From NCBI GenBank assembly GCA_014896485.1, contig JADBKH010000002.1, forward strand, positions 75,327-115,075: a DNA stretch of 39,749 bases, given 5' to 3'. Source of the stretch: Bacillota bacterium. Its GTDB lineage: Bacteria; Bacillota; Bacilli; Bu12. The position numbers and the translations under genes were made by a program. Under the pieces are notes generated by a model that had not been told where the DNA came from, did not search any database, and worked only from the letters and a program-made list of their open reading frames with translations. Of the stretch, positions 1 to 7,263 are shown in pieces (the first letter of the stretch is position 1; the number at the start of each line of letters is the position of its first letter).

Positions 1-1924
1 AGGTGAAGGCGACCAGCGGCGTCATCGATGCCGTCAGCGCCTGTGTCAAGCCAGGGCCTGCACTCATACCGTAAACAACGCCCAACGTCGCCAGGGTGGT
101 CTCTTTGGCGACAAAACCGAAGAGGATAGCAACCATCAATCGCCAATCAAAGCCAAACCACTGCCCAAAGCCTGCCAAAAAGCCACCCAATGTGCCCGCA
201 AAAGAGTCTTGTGGAGAAGCCCCAATCGGAAAATACGTGAGTGCCCAGACGGCAATGGTCGCGAAGAGCAAAAACTTCCAGATGCGACTCACAAATCCGA
301 GCACCCGCTGTCCGGTAGGAAGAGCGATATCACGCCACCCGGGAAGGGTATAAGGGGAAAGCTCCAACAACAGCGGTGCGGCTTCTTGGCGCAACACGGT
401 TTTCCGATAAAGAAGCGTTGCGCCAGCGACAACGGCCAAGCTGATGCAGATCAGTCCCAGCATGACGATGCCTGCTTTGCCGCCATGGAAGAAAGCCCCG
501 GAAACGACGGCCATCACACCCAACCGGGCATTGCACGGAATAAAGGGAATCACCAGGTTGGTAACCAACCGATCGCGCTTGTTTTCCATGGTGCGCGTGG
601 CGGTCAATGCCGGCACGTTGCAACCGAACGCCGAAACGAGGGGAAAGAGACTCTTGCCGTGCAGCCCAATCGCCTGCATAAAGCGATCCGCCAACAGCGA
701 AGCGCGGGCCATATACCCGGTCGTCTCCAAAAGCGTCATAGCGGCAAAAAAGAGGGCCATATAGGGCACAAAGGATAAGACGCCGCCGATCCCGGCAAAA
801 ATGCCATCGATCACCAGACTCTGCGCCCAATGGGGGGCATCGAGCCCCTGCAGGCCCTCGGCCGTGCGTTGCCCCAGCCAGGTAAAACCGTTCGCCAAAC
901 CATCGGAGAGCGGCGCACTGGCTTCAAACGAAATCCAAAAGACAGCGAAAAAGATCATCGCCAAGCAGAGATAACCGTAAATCGGATGCAGGAAGATGGC
1001 ATCGAGCTGTTCGGTGATGCTCCTACGCTGTAGCGTTGCCCGCGTTTGTGTACATGCCTCGGCAAGATGGTGGGCGACCTCATACTTGTGATCGGCAATG
1101 GCCAGCTCGTACTCTGCCTGTTGCTCGGCCAAAGGAGCCAAGAGTACCGCCGGATCCAACGCCGTACTCTGTTGCGTGGCGAAAGCCATCCCGGAGGCAC
1201 CACAACAGGAAGCCACCGTCTGTACGATACGTGACGCGCTGGGAATGGCTTCGATGCGCTGTAGCACATCCGGATCTCCGGAAAGCAGGCGCAACGCCAT
1301 CCATTGGGCTTCGTTTTCCTCAACGACAGCAGCCAATTGGGGTTCCAACGCTTCTACAGCTTCGGCTACTTCCTGCGGGTAGGCGAGCTTGACAGGCTGA
1401 AGGAGGCATTTGCCTTCCGCAATTTCGCAAGCTGTGTTCAGCAACGCATCCAGTCCCTTCTCCTGTCTGGGCAGGACAGGCACGACTGGGTGGTGCAACC
1501 GCTGAGCCAGCTTTTCGGTGTCAATGACACTTCCGGCAGCCTGGGCCAGGTCCACCTTGGTCAACGCCACCAGGCTTGCCGGAAAGAGCTCCATCGTCTC
1601 CAACACGAGGTAGAGATTGCGCTCCAACGCCGAGGCATCAACCACGATGACCACCACATCCGTCTGTTGAGACAGCAAAAAGTTCCGGGCCACACGTTCA
1701 TCCTCAGCATATGCGGACAATCCGTACGTTCCTGGCAAATCGGTGACGGTAATCTCTCGGCCGCGCCACTGAAAGCGCCCATTGGCCACTTCGACGGTGG
1801 TCCCCGGCCAATTGGCCACTTGCTGATGCGTTTTGGTCAAGGCATTGAACAATGTCGTTTTGCCCACATTCGGATTGCCTACCAACGCCAGGCGCACATT
1901 GGTACCTCTTTTCGTACTCCCCAT
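1..1924 (-). CDS. feoB: Ferrous iron transport protein B (3' end beyond window)
   Basis: This is the GTP-gated Fe(II) transporter of the inner membrane. Translated from ATG at 1924, the frame stays open to base 2, giving about 641 residues with the C-terminus missing. An N-terminal G domain carries GNPNVGKT (residues 16-23), the DLPGTYGL switch II motif and TKVD (G4). A cytosolic linker follows, then membrane helices with the Gate motifs CNVPALTATRTM and, later, CNARLG. The order and length fit FeoB. No FeoA gene is visible upstream; the gap to the next gene is only 139 bases. A NifX-like gene precedes it on the same strand and may be cotranscribed. The identification is firm; the start codon is chosen because the G domain begins directly after it. 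Confidence 0.96.
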   Translation of the reverse strand, partial: MGSTKRGTNVRLALVGNPNVGKTTLFNALTKTHQQVANWPGTTVEVANGRFQWRGREITVTDLPGTYGLSAYAEDERVARNFLLSQQTDVVVIVVDASALERNLYLVLETMELFPASLVALTKVDLAQAAGSVIDTEKLAQRLHHPVVPVLPRQEKGLDALLNTACEIAEGKCLLQPVKLAYPQEVAEAVEALEPQLAAVVEENEAQWMALRLLSGDPDVLQRIEAIPSASRIVQTVASCCGASGMAFATQQSTALDPAVLLAPLAEQQAEYELAIADHKYEVAHHLAEACTQTRATLQRRSITEQLDAIFLHPIYGYLCLAMIFFAVFWISFEASAPLSDGLANGFTWLGQRTAEGLQGLDAPHWAQSLVIDGIFAGIGGVLSFVPYMALFFAAMTLLETTGYMARASLLADRFMQAIGLHGKSLFPLVSAFGCNVPALTATRTMENKRDRLVTNLVIPFIPCNARLGVMAVVSGAFFHGGKAGIVMLGLICISLAVVAGATLLYRKTVLRQEAAPLLLELSPYTLPGWRDIALPTGQRVLGFVSRIWKFLLFATIAVWALTYFPIGASPQDSFAGTLGGFLAGFGQWFGFDWRLMVAILFGFVAKETTLATLGVVYGMSAGPGLTQALTASMTPLVAFT

Positions 1925-2016
1925 TCTCGTCCGGCCTGTCTGCGACCTGTCTTTAGTCTACACGACGATTGCGAAAGAAGCATCGGTGAAAAGACCTAGG
2001 CGCGTTTGGGCTAACG

Positions 2017-2037
2017 TTGGTAGTAAGTATGTACTAA
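2017..2037 (-). promoter_or_regulatory. Candidate operator dyad upstream of feoB
   Basis: A 21-base imperfect dyad (TTGGTA, nine bases, TACTAA-type ends) lies about 95 bases before the feoB start, between feoB and the NifX-like gene. Its position suggests a metal-responsive repressor site. It does not match the Fur consensus I know, so the regulator is not assigned. Confidence 0.25.
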
Positions 2038-2063
2038 CTCTTCGAAAAAGGCAAGTGCTCACT

Positions 2064-2423
2064 TTACTCAGAGCAAAGATCTTCCGCATCTAAGGCGTCG
2101 ACTTCTTCAAAAGGGAAGTACTCCACCGTTCGGACAATTTGATCGAAGGTGATGCCCTCTGGCATGAGTAGAAAATGGATACCCGCTTGCTGGGCCGCCT
2201 GGTGGGATGCAGCACAAAAGGAGCCGGGAACGGTACAGAACTTTTCGATGCCTTCCTCGGCCATCTGTGCAACGGCTTGTAGACGGCCTTCCCGACCTCT
2301 GCCTGCTGCTGGATTCGGCAGGCGTTTCTGGGTGTGCGTCAATGTGTCCAGACGGACAAGCTGTACCCCTTCATCGAGCGCAACGACGCGATCTTCGTCA
2401 TCGACAACAGCTCCAATGACCAT
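2064..2423 (-). CDS. NifX/NifB-like (dinitrogenase iron-molybdenum cofactor domain) small protein
   Basis: This 119-residue protein has the layout of the stand-alone NifX/NafY-type domain: an N-terminal strand (MVIGAVVDDEDRVV), a central NPAAG turn, then alternating strands and helices with AQMAEEGIEKF and AAQQAGIHFLLMPEG. Members bind iron-molybdenum cofactor or iron-sulfur clusters in nitrogen fixers, but similar small proteins are common in non-fixing bacteria, where their role is unclear. The start is supported by an AGGAGG site seven bases upstream of ATG. It precedes feoB on the same strand, which suggests iron handling. The acidic tail (EEVDALDAEDLCSE) is extra to the domain. The family call is by pattern and moderately sure. 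Confidence 0.6.
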   Translation of the reverse strand: MVIGAVVDDEDRVVALDEGVQLVRLDTLTHTQKRLPNPAAGRGREGRLQAVAQMAEEGIEKFCTVPGSFCAASHQAAQQAGIHFLLMPEGITFDQIVRTVEYFPFEEVDALDAEDLCSE

Positions 2424-2508
2424 GGTGTCCTCCTATTCCAACGATTTGTAACCATCTTGCGCTATTCTGCGGTGCCTGTCCGTTTGATGCAACCGACTGC
2501 TCCACGTT

Positions 2509-2536
2509 TTTTCACAGCCTCCTGATCCGCTATAAT
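2509..2536 (+). promoter_or_regulatory. Candidate sigma-A promoter of clpP
   Basis: A perfect TATAAT at 2531-2536 is preceded by TTTTCA (2509-2514) with a 16-base spacer. The clpP start follows 47 bases later. No CtsR heptad repeat (GGTCAAA) is visible around it, so heat-shock control by CtsR is not supported. Confidence 0.5.
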
Positions 2537-2583
2537 CGCCTTACGAACCTGCGAACCGCAAGTGAGAGAGGACGGTGAAAGCT

Positions 2584-3189
2584 GTGGCATTGGTTCCGAT
2601 GGTCGTCGAACAGACCAGCCGAGGAGAGCGTGCCTACGACATTTTTTCGCGCCTGCTGCGCGATCGGATCATCTTTGTCGGTACCGCTATCGATGACACG
2701 GTCGCCAACTTGGTTGTAGCGCAGTTGCTCTATCTGGCTGCAGAAGATCCGGAGAAAGACATCAGCCTTTACATCAATAGCCCCGGTGGTTCGATCACTG
2801 CTGGCATGGCGATCTATGACACGATGCAATATGTCAAACCCGATGTCTCCACGATTTGCATCGGATTGGCTGCGAGCATGGGCTCCTTTTTGCTCGCCGC
2901 TGGTGCGAAGGGCAAACGCTTCGCGCTTTCCAATTCGGAAGTGCTCATTCACCAGCCGGCCATCGGGGGATTCCAAGGACAAGCCGCCGATCTCGCCATC
3001 GAGGCAAAGCACATTCTGCGCATCCGCGAACGAATGAACGAACTGTACAGCCAAATGACCGGACAGCCGGTCGAAAAAATCGCCCAGGACACCGACCGTG
3101 ACAACTGGATGTCGGCAGAGGAAGCGCAGGCATATGGGCTGATCGACCACGTGATCAGCCGTTCCGATCAAGCAGCTCGCCCCGCATAG
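2584..3189 (+). CDS. clpP: ATP-dependent Clp protease proteolytic subunit
   Basis: This is the serine peptidase that forms the tetradecameric barrel working with ClpX, ClpC or ClpE. From GTG at 2584 the protein is 201 residues and begins like Bacillus ClpP ([10 protein letters not shown] against NLIPTVIEQT). The catalytic triad is visible: Ser98 in GLAASMGSF, His123 in IHQP and Asp173 in [21 protein letters not shown] is also conserved. A GGTGA site five bases before 2584 supports this start; an in-frame GTG at 2575 would add three residues. The gene stands alone between its own promoter and a strong terminator. Confidence 0.97.
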   Translation: MALVPMVVEQTSRGERAYDIFSRLLRDRIIFVGTAIDDTVANLVVAQLLYLAAEDPEKDISLYINSPGGSITAGMAIYDTMQYVKPDVSTICIGLAASMGSFLLAAGAKGKRFALSNSEVLIHQPAIGGFQGQAADLAIEAKHILRIRERMNELYSQMTGQPVEKIAQDTDRDNWMSAEEAQAYGLIDHVISRSDQAARPA

Positions 3190-3229
3190 GAGAAGTCGCT
3201 TTTTCTGCAATTCCATCTGCACAAAAGGA

Positions 3230-3257
3230 GGGCCACCGTCTCGTTCGGTGGCCCTTT
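3230..3257 (+). terminator. Rho-independent terminator after clpP
   Basis: GGGCCACCG (3230-3238) pairs perfectly with CGGTGGCCC (3246-3254) across a seven-base loop and is followed by TTT. It lies 40 bases after the clpP stop. Confidence 0.85.
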
Positions 3258-3291
3258 GAATACGGGATTCCGGTTTCCACTCACTTTTTTC

Positions 3292-3897
3292 TTATGAGTG
3301 CAAACTGCCGTGCTCCGGAGAGATGGCCTGGAAAGAGCCACGCTGCTCCGGCATGGGAAGCGTCGCATCCTTGACGTACGCAAACCAATACGCAGCCCCT
3401 ACAAAGACAGCACCGCCGACGACATTCCCCAGCCAGACTGGGATAAAATTACCCAGATATGCCGCCCAGGTCGCCCCCCCTTCAAAAATGGCGGCCGGAA
3501 TGACAAACATGTTGGCCACGACATGCTGGAAACCAATGGCGACAAACGCCATGATCGGAAACCAAATGCCAAGGATCTTGCCCGCAAAATCCTGGGCGCC
3601 ATAGGCAAGCCAGACAGCCAGACAGACCAACCAGTTACACCCGATCGCAGAGAAAAAGGCCGGCCAAAACGACCAGAACCAGCCCTACCGGGAAGACAGC
3701 TGCCCCCAAAAAGGTGGCAAAGCCGGCCCATTGGGTAGGAATTTGGGCAGAGACCGAATATCCAGTAAAAATCCCAGAGCGATAAAAGCGCCTGCAAGAA
3801 AGCCAAGTACCTGCATCTTGTCCAGCGGCAATTTGGCTTTGGTGACGCCGCTGTCGACCGCAAAAGCGGCAATCTCGGCAGGAAACTTAAATCCCAT
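3292..3897 (-). pseudogene. Formate/nitrite transporter (FNT) family gene, frameshifted and internally deleted
   Basis: The FNT channel moves formate, nitrite or similar anions through the membrane. Three reading frames together show FNT sequence. The start at 3897, with a GGAGGTGAAAGG site, encodes the first helix up to FIALGFLLDIRS. The next frame carries [18 protein letters not shown] and VLVVLAG. The first frame then resumes at [20 protein letters not shown] and runs to the C-terminus, including [19 protein letters not shown]. One base is missing near 3745. Between VLVVLAG and CNWLVC about 75 residues (helices 3 and 4, normally containing ELFTGN) are absent. The remaining 606 bases compare with about 830 for an intact gene. 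A promoter and ribosome site are still present, so decay may be recent. No function is expected. Confidence 0.85.
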
Positions 3898-4031
3898 CCT
3901 TTCACCTCCGTTTTCTGTCCTGCAATCATTTTTATCTCTTGCTTTCCCCCATGCAACCTTGCATCAGCCTGCCCAAAATGTTCCCTTTGTCCACTCTCGT
4001 TTCGAAATTGGCATTTATCGAAAACACCGAT

Positions 4032-4061
4032 TTTATGGCATTCTGGCTCTTTCGATGTCAA
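4032..4061 (-). promoter_or_regulatory. Candidate promoter of the FNT pseudogene
   Basis: On the minus strand a perfect TTGACA (4061-4056) and CATAAA (4037-4032) are separated by 18 bases, leaving a leader of about 130 bases before the start at 3897. The intervening 3898-4186 region holds no other gene. Confidence 0.5.
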
Positions 4062-4186
4062 TTCATAGGGATTATAGAGAGAGAAAACGGCCTTGCTCTT
4101 CCAATCTCATTTTAGGTCCCTCAATTCTCCCTTTCATTTCCACCGCCCCCACGTTTAGGATAAAAGCAGCAAAGGAGGTGAGTAGT

Positions 4187-4549
4187 ATGAAGGTAACGTG
4201 GCAGCGTATCGCGACACTCGTATTCGGTATCTTTTTCATCGTTTCTCCCTGGATTATCGGGTTCGCAGATCAGACGACGTGGCTGATCGTCAACCTCGTC
4301 TTGGGTGTCATACTCGCTGGTCTCTCTGCCTGGGCGATGTTCAGTAAGAGCACGCCGGCTTGGCTGGACTGGGTCAACGCGGTCTTGGGGCTCTACTTCC
4401 TGCTGACGCCTTTCTCCTTCCTCATTGGCTTCAGCGGACTGTGGATGTACGTCTCGATCGTGTTGGGTGCCGTCACCTTGATCCTGTCGGCTTGGCAGGC
4501 ATTGAGCAACCCGCAGAGTACCAACCATACAGCTTCCAAGAGCGCTTAA
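4187..4549 (+). CDS. SPW-repeat membrane protein
   Basis: This 120-residue protein has four predicted membrane helices arranged as two repeats. Each repeat contains the family signature: FIVSPWIIGFA in the first, and the related FLLTPFSFLIGF in the second. The SPW repeat family is a group of small integral membrane proteins of unknown function. The ATG at 4187 is preceded by AAAGGAGGTGA at a good distance, which fixes the start; a longer open frame upstream has no such signal. The C-terminal 15 residues are polar and cytosolic or external. It is followed by its own terminator and seems monocistronic. Confidence 0.85.
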   Translation: MKVTWQRIATLVFGIFFIVSPWIIGFADQTTWLIVNLVLGVILAGLSAWAMFSKSTPAWLDWVNAVLGLYFLLTPFSFLIGFSGLWMYVSIVLGAVTLILSAWQALSNPQSTNHTASKSA

Positions 4550-4575
4550 AAAGACTTTACGTCCGTTGGTGGAAA

Positions 4576-4605
4576 CGCCCGTGCAACCTGGCACGGGCGT
4601 TTCTT
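4576..4605 (+). terminator. Rho-independent terminator after the SPW gene
   Basis: CGCCCGTGC (4576-4584) pairs with GCACGGGCG (4591-4599) over a six-base loop, followed by TTTCTT. It sits 26 bases after the SPW stop. Confidence 0.85.
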
Positions 4606-4752
4606 GTACACGTACACGCGCCGGAGGAGGGAAACTGTTGTAACCGTCAAATCAATTTCTTCCCTGACACCCTCTCCCCTCAACCCTTCCAACCCCCTTG
4701 CCGCGCCTGGCTTTTCTCGACTTTTTCTCACTTCCACCCAATATCTGCCGTC

Positions 4753-4850
4753 AAATGAAGTTCTACGCTGGATCACACCTTTTCCCACCCATTTTTCTCC
4801 GTGATTTTTCCAGATTGATCGATTCTGCGTAAAATGAAGTTGTTCGCTGG
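4753..4850 (+). repeat. Direct repeat pair, AAATGAAGTT-type motif
   Basis: AAATGAAGTTCTACGCTGG at 4753-4771 and AAATGAAGTTGTTCGCTGG at 4832-4850 match at 17 of 19 positions and start 79 bases apart. A third, inverted copy lies at 5099-5111. They could be protein-binding sites or relics of a small repeat family. Confidence 0.55.
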
Positions 4851-5023
4851 CGCGAGGGTGAAAAGAAGGGCTTGAGGGCGCAGGGAGTACAGATTTTGTC
4901 GTGTATTTTTTCACATTTTTGATCGGGCATGGTTCAGGAATCGTTGATTTGTCGGGCTTTTTCGCGTCTGATTCCCTTCCGAACTTTACCCTGTCTTTTC
5001 CCCCGCCCGTCGCTTTCAGGCAC

Positions 5024-5069
5024 TAAAAACCACGGGCGAGTCCAGGCTTTTGACCCGAATTCACCCGTG
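5024..5069 (-). terminator. Probable terminator of glmS
   Basis: On the minus strand CACGGGTGA (5069-5061) pairs with TCGCCCGTG (5039-5031), one pair being G-T, and is followed by GTTTTTAG. The loop is 21 bases, longer than usual. Confidence 0.5.
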
Positions 5070-5098
5070 CTGTACGGAACAACTTATCTTACTCAGGG

Positions 5099-5113
5099 AA
5101 GAACTTCATTTTG
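5099..5113 (-). repeat. Third, inverted copy of the AAATGAAGTT motif
   Basis: On the minus strand this reads GCAAAATGAAGTTCTT and matches the core of the pair at 4753 and 4832. It lies about 35 bases beyond the glmS stop and ahead of the glmS terminator, so it would be in the 3' end of the glmS transcript. Confidence 0.45.
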
Positions 5114-5145
5114 CGAACATAATAGGCGACAGTGACTGCTGTCCC

Positions 5146-6987
5146 CTACTCTACTGTCACCGATTTGGCCAGGTTACGGGGCTTGTCGACATCATTGCCG
5201 CGCAAGGTTGCTGCCATCAGTGCCAACACCTGCAAGGGCAGTGCAGCCAAAACCGGAGTTGCCAGAGGATCGATGTCCGGCAAAACCAAGACGGCATCGG
5301 CCACCTCGCCAACCGCCTTTGACAAACCCTCGCTCGTTATTGCCAAGACAGAAGCCCCGCGTGCCTTTACTTCGCGCAGATTGGAGAGGCTCTTTTCCAC
5401 CAGGTGCGGCTGGGTGATCAAGGCTACGACCGGCGTCGCCGCTTCCACCAGCGCCAGCGTGCCGTGCTTCAATTCCCCAGCCGCATACGCCTCCGCGTGT
5501 ACATAGGAAATCTCTTTCATCTTGAGCGCGCCTTCCAGCGCTGCAGCCCAATCCAGTCCCCGTCCCAAATAGAAGGCGCTGGATGCATTGGCGATGGCGG
5601 CTGCCAACGGCTCCCACTGGGCACTCTGATCGAGCAGGGATTCCCCCAGGCGAGGCAGATCGAGCAGCGCTTGCACCAAGGCCATTGCCCGCTCCGGATT
5701 TAGCTGTCCGTTTTGGTGCCCAAGGTCGAGTGCCAGCAACGCCAACGCGATCACCTGGGTCGTATATGCTTTGGTCGAAGCGACGGCGATCTCAGGACCT
5801 GCCTGGATGTAAAAGACCCGATCGGCCTCGCGCGCCAACGTCGATCCCACCACATTGGTGACGGCGACGGTCGTGGCACCCTGTGCTTTGGCCAAGCGCA
5901 TCGCGGCCAAGGTATCGGCAGTCTCTCCAGACTGGCTGACAAAGATCGCGATGTCTCCCGGGCCGATGATCGGATCGCGGTAGCGAAACTCCGACGCCAA
6001 ATCGACGGTTGGAGCGACCCGCGCGAGTTGCTCAAAGAACCGGCCGCCGACCATCGCAGCATGATAGGCTGTTCCACAGCCGATCAGAAAAAGCTGATGA
6101 AGCCGCTGCCATTCCTGCGGCTTGGGCGCCTCTTCGTCCAAGTGCAGTTCCCACTGCCGTGGAGAAACGATGGCCAACCGTCCACGCATCGTCTCTCGCC
6201 AGGCGCGTGGCTGTTCATGAATCTCCTTCTCCATGAAGGTGGTGTAGCCACTTCGCTCTGCCGCCTCTGCCGACCAAGAGATGACGTACGGTTGGCGCGT
6301 GATGCGTTCCCCGGCTGCATTCCATAAGACGAGCTCATCCCGTTTCAAGGAAGCCGTATCCCCGTCTTCTAGCGGAACCACCCAACGGGTATAGGGCAGG
6401 AAAGCGGGGATATCGCTGGCGACAAAACGCTCCCCTTCTCCCAACCCGATCACCAGAGGAGCTTCATTACGTGCAACGACGATCTCATCCGGATGTCGGG
6501 TGTCGAGGACGGCGATGGCATAGGAGCCGCGCAGCCGCTGGCGAATTGCGCGCACCGCGTCTGACAGAGACTCGCCATCCGCCTCTTCGATCAGGTGGGC
6601 AATCACTTCGGTGTCTGTCTCAGAGCGAAAGTGATGTCCCCCTGCGATCAACTCCTGGCGCAACGCGGCTTCGTTTTCGATGATGCCGTTGTGTACCACA
6701 GCAATGTGGCCACTGCAATCGGTATGCGGATGGGCGTTCTGATCGGAAGGCTGGCCATGGGTCGCCCACCGCGTATGGCCAATGCCGCTATGACCTGCCA
6801 ATGGTGCAGCAGCCAATTTTTCGCGCAACCCTGCAATGCGCCCCATCTGCTTGGCCACTTGGATTTGGGAGCCATCCAACAATGCGACACCCACAGAGTC
6901 GTAGCCCCGATACTCCAGTCGCTCCAAGCCGTTGAGCAGTACCTCCTGCGCAGGGCGTGGCCCCACGTAGCCAATAATTCCACACAC
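5146..6987 (-). CDS. glmS: Glutamine--fructose-6-phosphate aminotransferase (isomerizing)
   Basis: The enzyme makes glucosamine-6-phosphate from fructose-6-phosphate and glutamine, the first step toward UDP-N-acetylglucosamine for peptidoglycan. The 613-residue length is normal. After processing the N-terminus is the Cys nucleophile of MCGIIGYVG. The glutaminase domain has GHTRWATHGQPSDQNAHPH and HNGIIEN. Two SIS sugar-isomerase domains follow, with FLIGCGTAYHAAM, SQSGETADT, EIAVASTKAYTTQ and the C-terminal DKPRNLAKSVTVE. The start is GTG with a GAGGAG site. It is the last gene of the sigW-glmM block, but a 276-base leader holding the glmS ribozyme separates it from glmM, so its mRNA level should fall when glucosamine-6-phosphate is high. 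Confidence 0.98.
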   Translation of the reverse strand: MCGIIGYVGPRPAQEVLLNGLERLEYRGYDSVGVALLDGSQIQVAKQMGRIAGLREKLAAAPLAGHSGIGHTRWATHGQPSDQNAHPHTDCSGHIAVVHNGIIENEAALRQELIAGGHHFRSETDTEVIAHLIEEADGESLSDAVRAIRQRLRGSYAIAVLDTRHPDEIVVARNEAPLVIGLGEGERFVASDIPAFLPYTRWVVPLEDGDTASLKRDELVLWNAAGERITRQPYVISWSAEAAERSGYTTFMEKEIHEQPRAWRETMRGRLAIVSPRQWELHLDEEAPKPQEWQRLHQLFLIGCGTAYHAAMVGGRFFEQLARVAPTVDLASEFRYRDPIIGPGDIAIFVSQSGETADTLAAMRLAKAQGATTVAVTNVVGSTLAREADRVFYIQAGPEIAVASTKAYTTQVIALALLALDLGHQNGQLNPERAMALVQALLDLPRLGESLLDQSAQWEPLAAAIANASSAFYLGRGLDWAAALEGALKMKEISYVHAEAYAAGELKHGTLALVEAATPVVALITQPHLVEKSLSNLREVKARGASVLAITSEGLSKAVGEVADAVLVLPDIDPLATPVLAALPLQVLALMAATLRGNDVDKPRNLAKSVTVE

Positions 6988-7039
6988 GTCCGTTCACTCC
7001 TCTGCGTCCCCGTTGCAGCATACGCCGCACCGTAGCGCA

Positions 7040-7205
7040 GCCGGGCGCTTCCGTGGGTTCGTGGGCCTTTGTTCGGCAGTCACCTGCCGTTTTTCAGCAG
7101 CCACGTCACAGCAGACCCACCCGCTGGGAGGCATCCGCCGAATCTTTCGATGCTCCTCCACCTCGTCAACTCAGCAGCCGCAGCCCCTGAGTCCTGGCGC
7201 TTGTT
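7040..7205 (-). ncRNA. glmS ribozyme/riboswitch
   Basis: The leader of glmS contains the conserved elements of the metabolite-activated self-cleaving glmS ribozyme in the correct order on the minus strand. AAGCGCC gives the cleavage site, between 7201 (A-1) and 7200 (G+1). GAGTTGACGAGG and then TTCGGCGGATGCCTCC form the catalytic pseudoknot core. GAACAAAGG in the 3' part is the P4/P4.1 region. Glucosamine-6-phosphate is the known cofactor for cleavage, after which the mRNA is degraded. The 3' boundary is approximate. Confidence 0.95.
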
Positions 7206-7263
7206 TCTCCACAATCCTGGCTTGTGCGGAGCCAAAGGGATGCGGCCATCCCGTTTTCTACCC

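Larger units (their letters stand above)
4606..5145. other. 540-base non-coding region between convergent genes
   Basis: I find no convincing gene here; the short open frames lack ribosome sites and family features. The stretch holds a pyrimidine-rich tract on the plus strand (about 4660-4745), three copies of an AAATGAAGTT-containing motif described separately, and the glmS terminator. Such a long gap between two convergent transcription units is unusual in this otherwise compact window. Confidence 0.6.

Noticed and set aside
2064-2423. Evidence for nitrogen fixation because of the NifX-like domain.
   Set aside because: No nif structural or cofactor genes are near; stand-alone NifX-like proteins are widespread in non-fixers.
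2530-3222. 230-codon minus-strand frame opposite clpP.
   Set aside because: Shadow of clpP, whose catalytic triad is certain; no family features.
4606-5145. A CRISPR array or tRNA in the long gap.
   Set aside because: The repeats are only three, unevenly spaced and of mixed orientation, and no cloverleaf or CCA end is seen.
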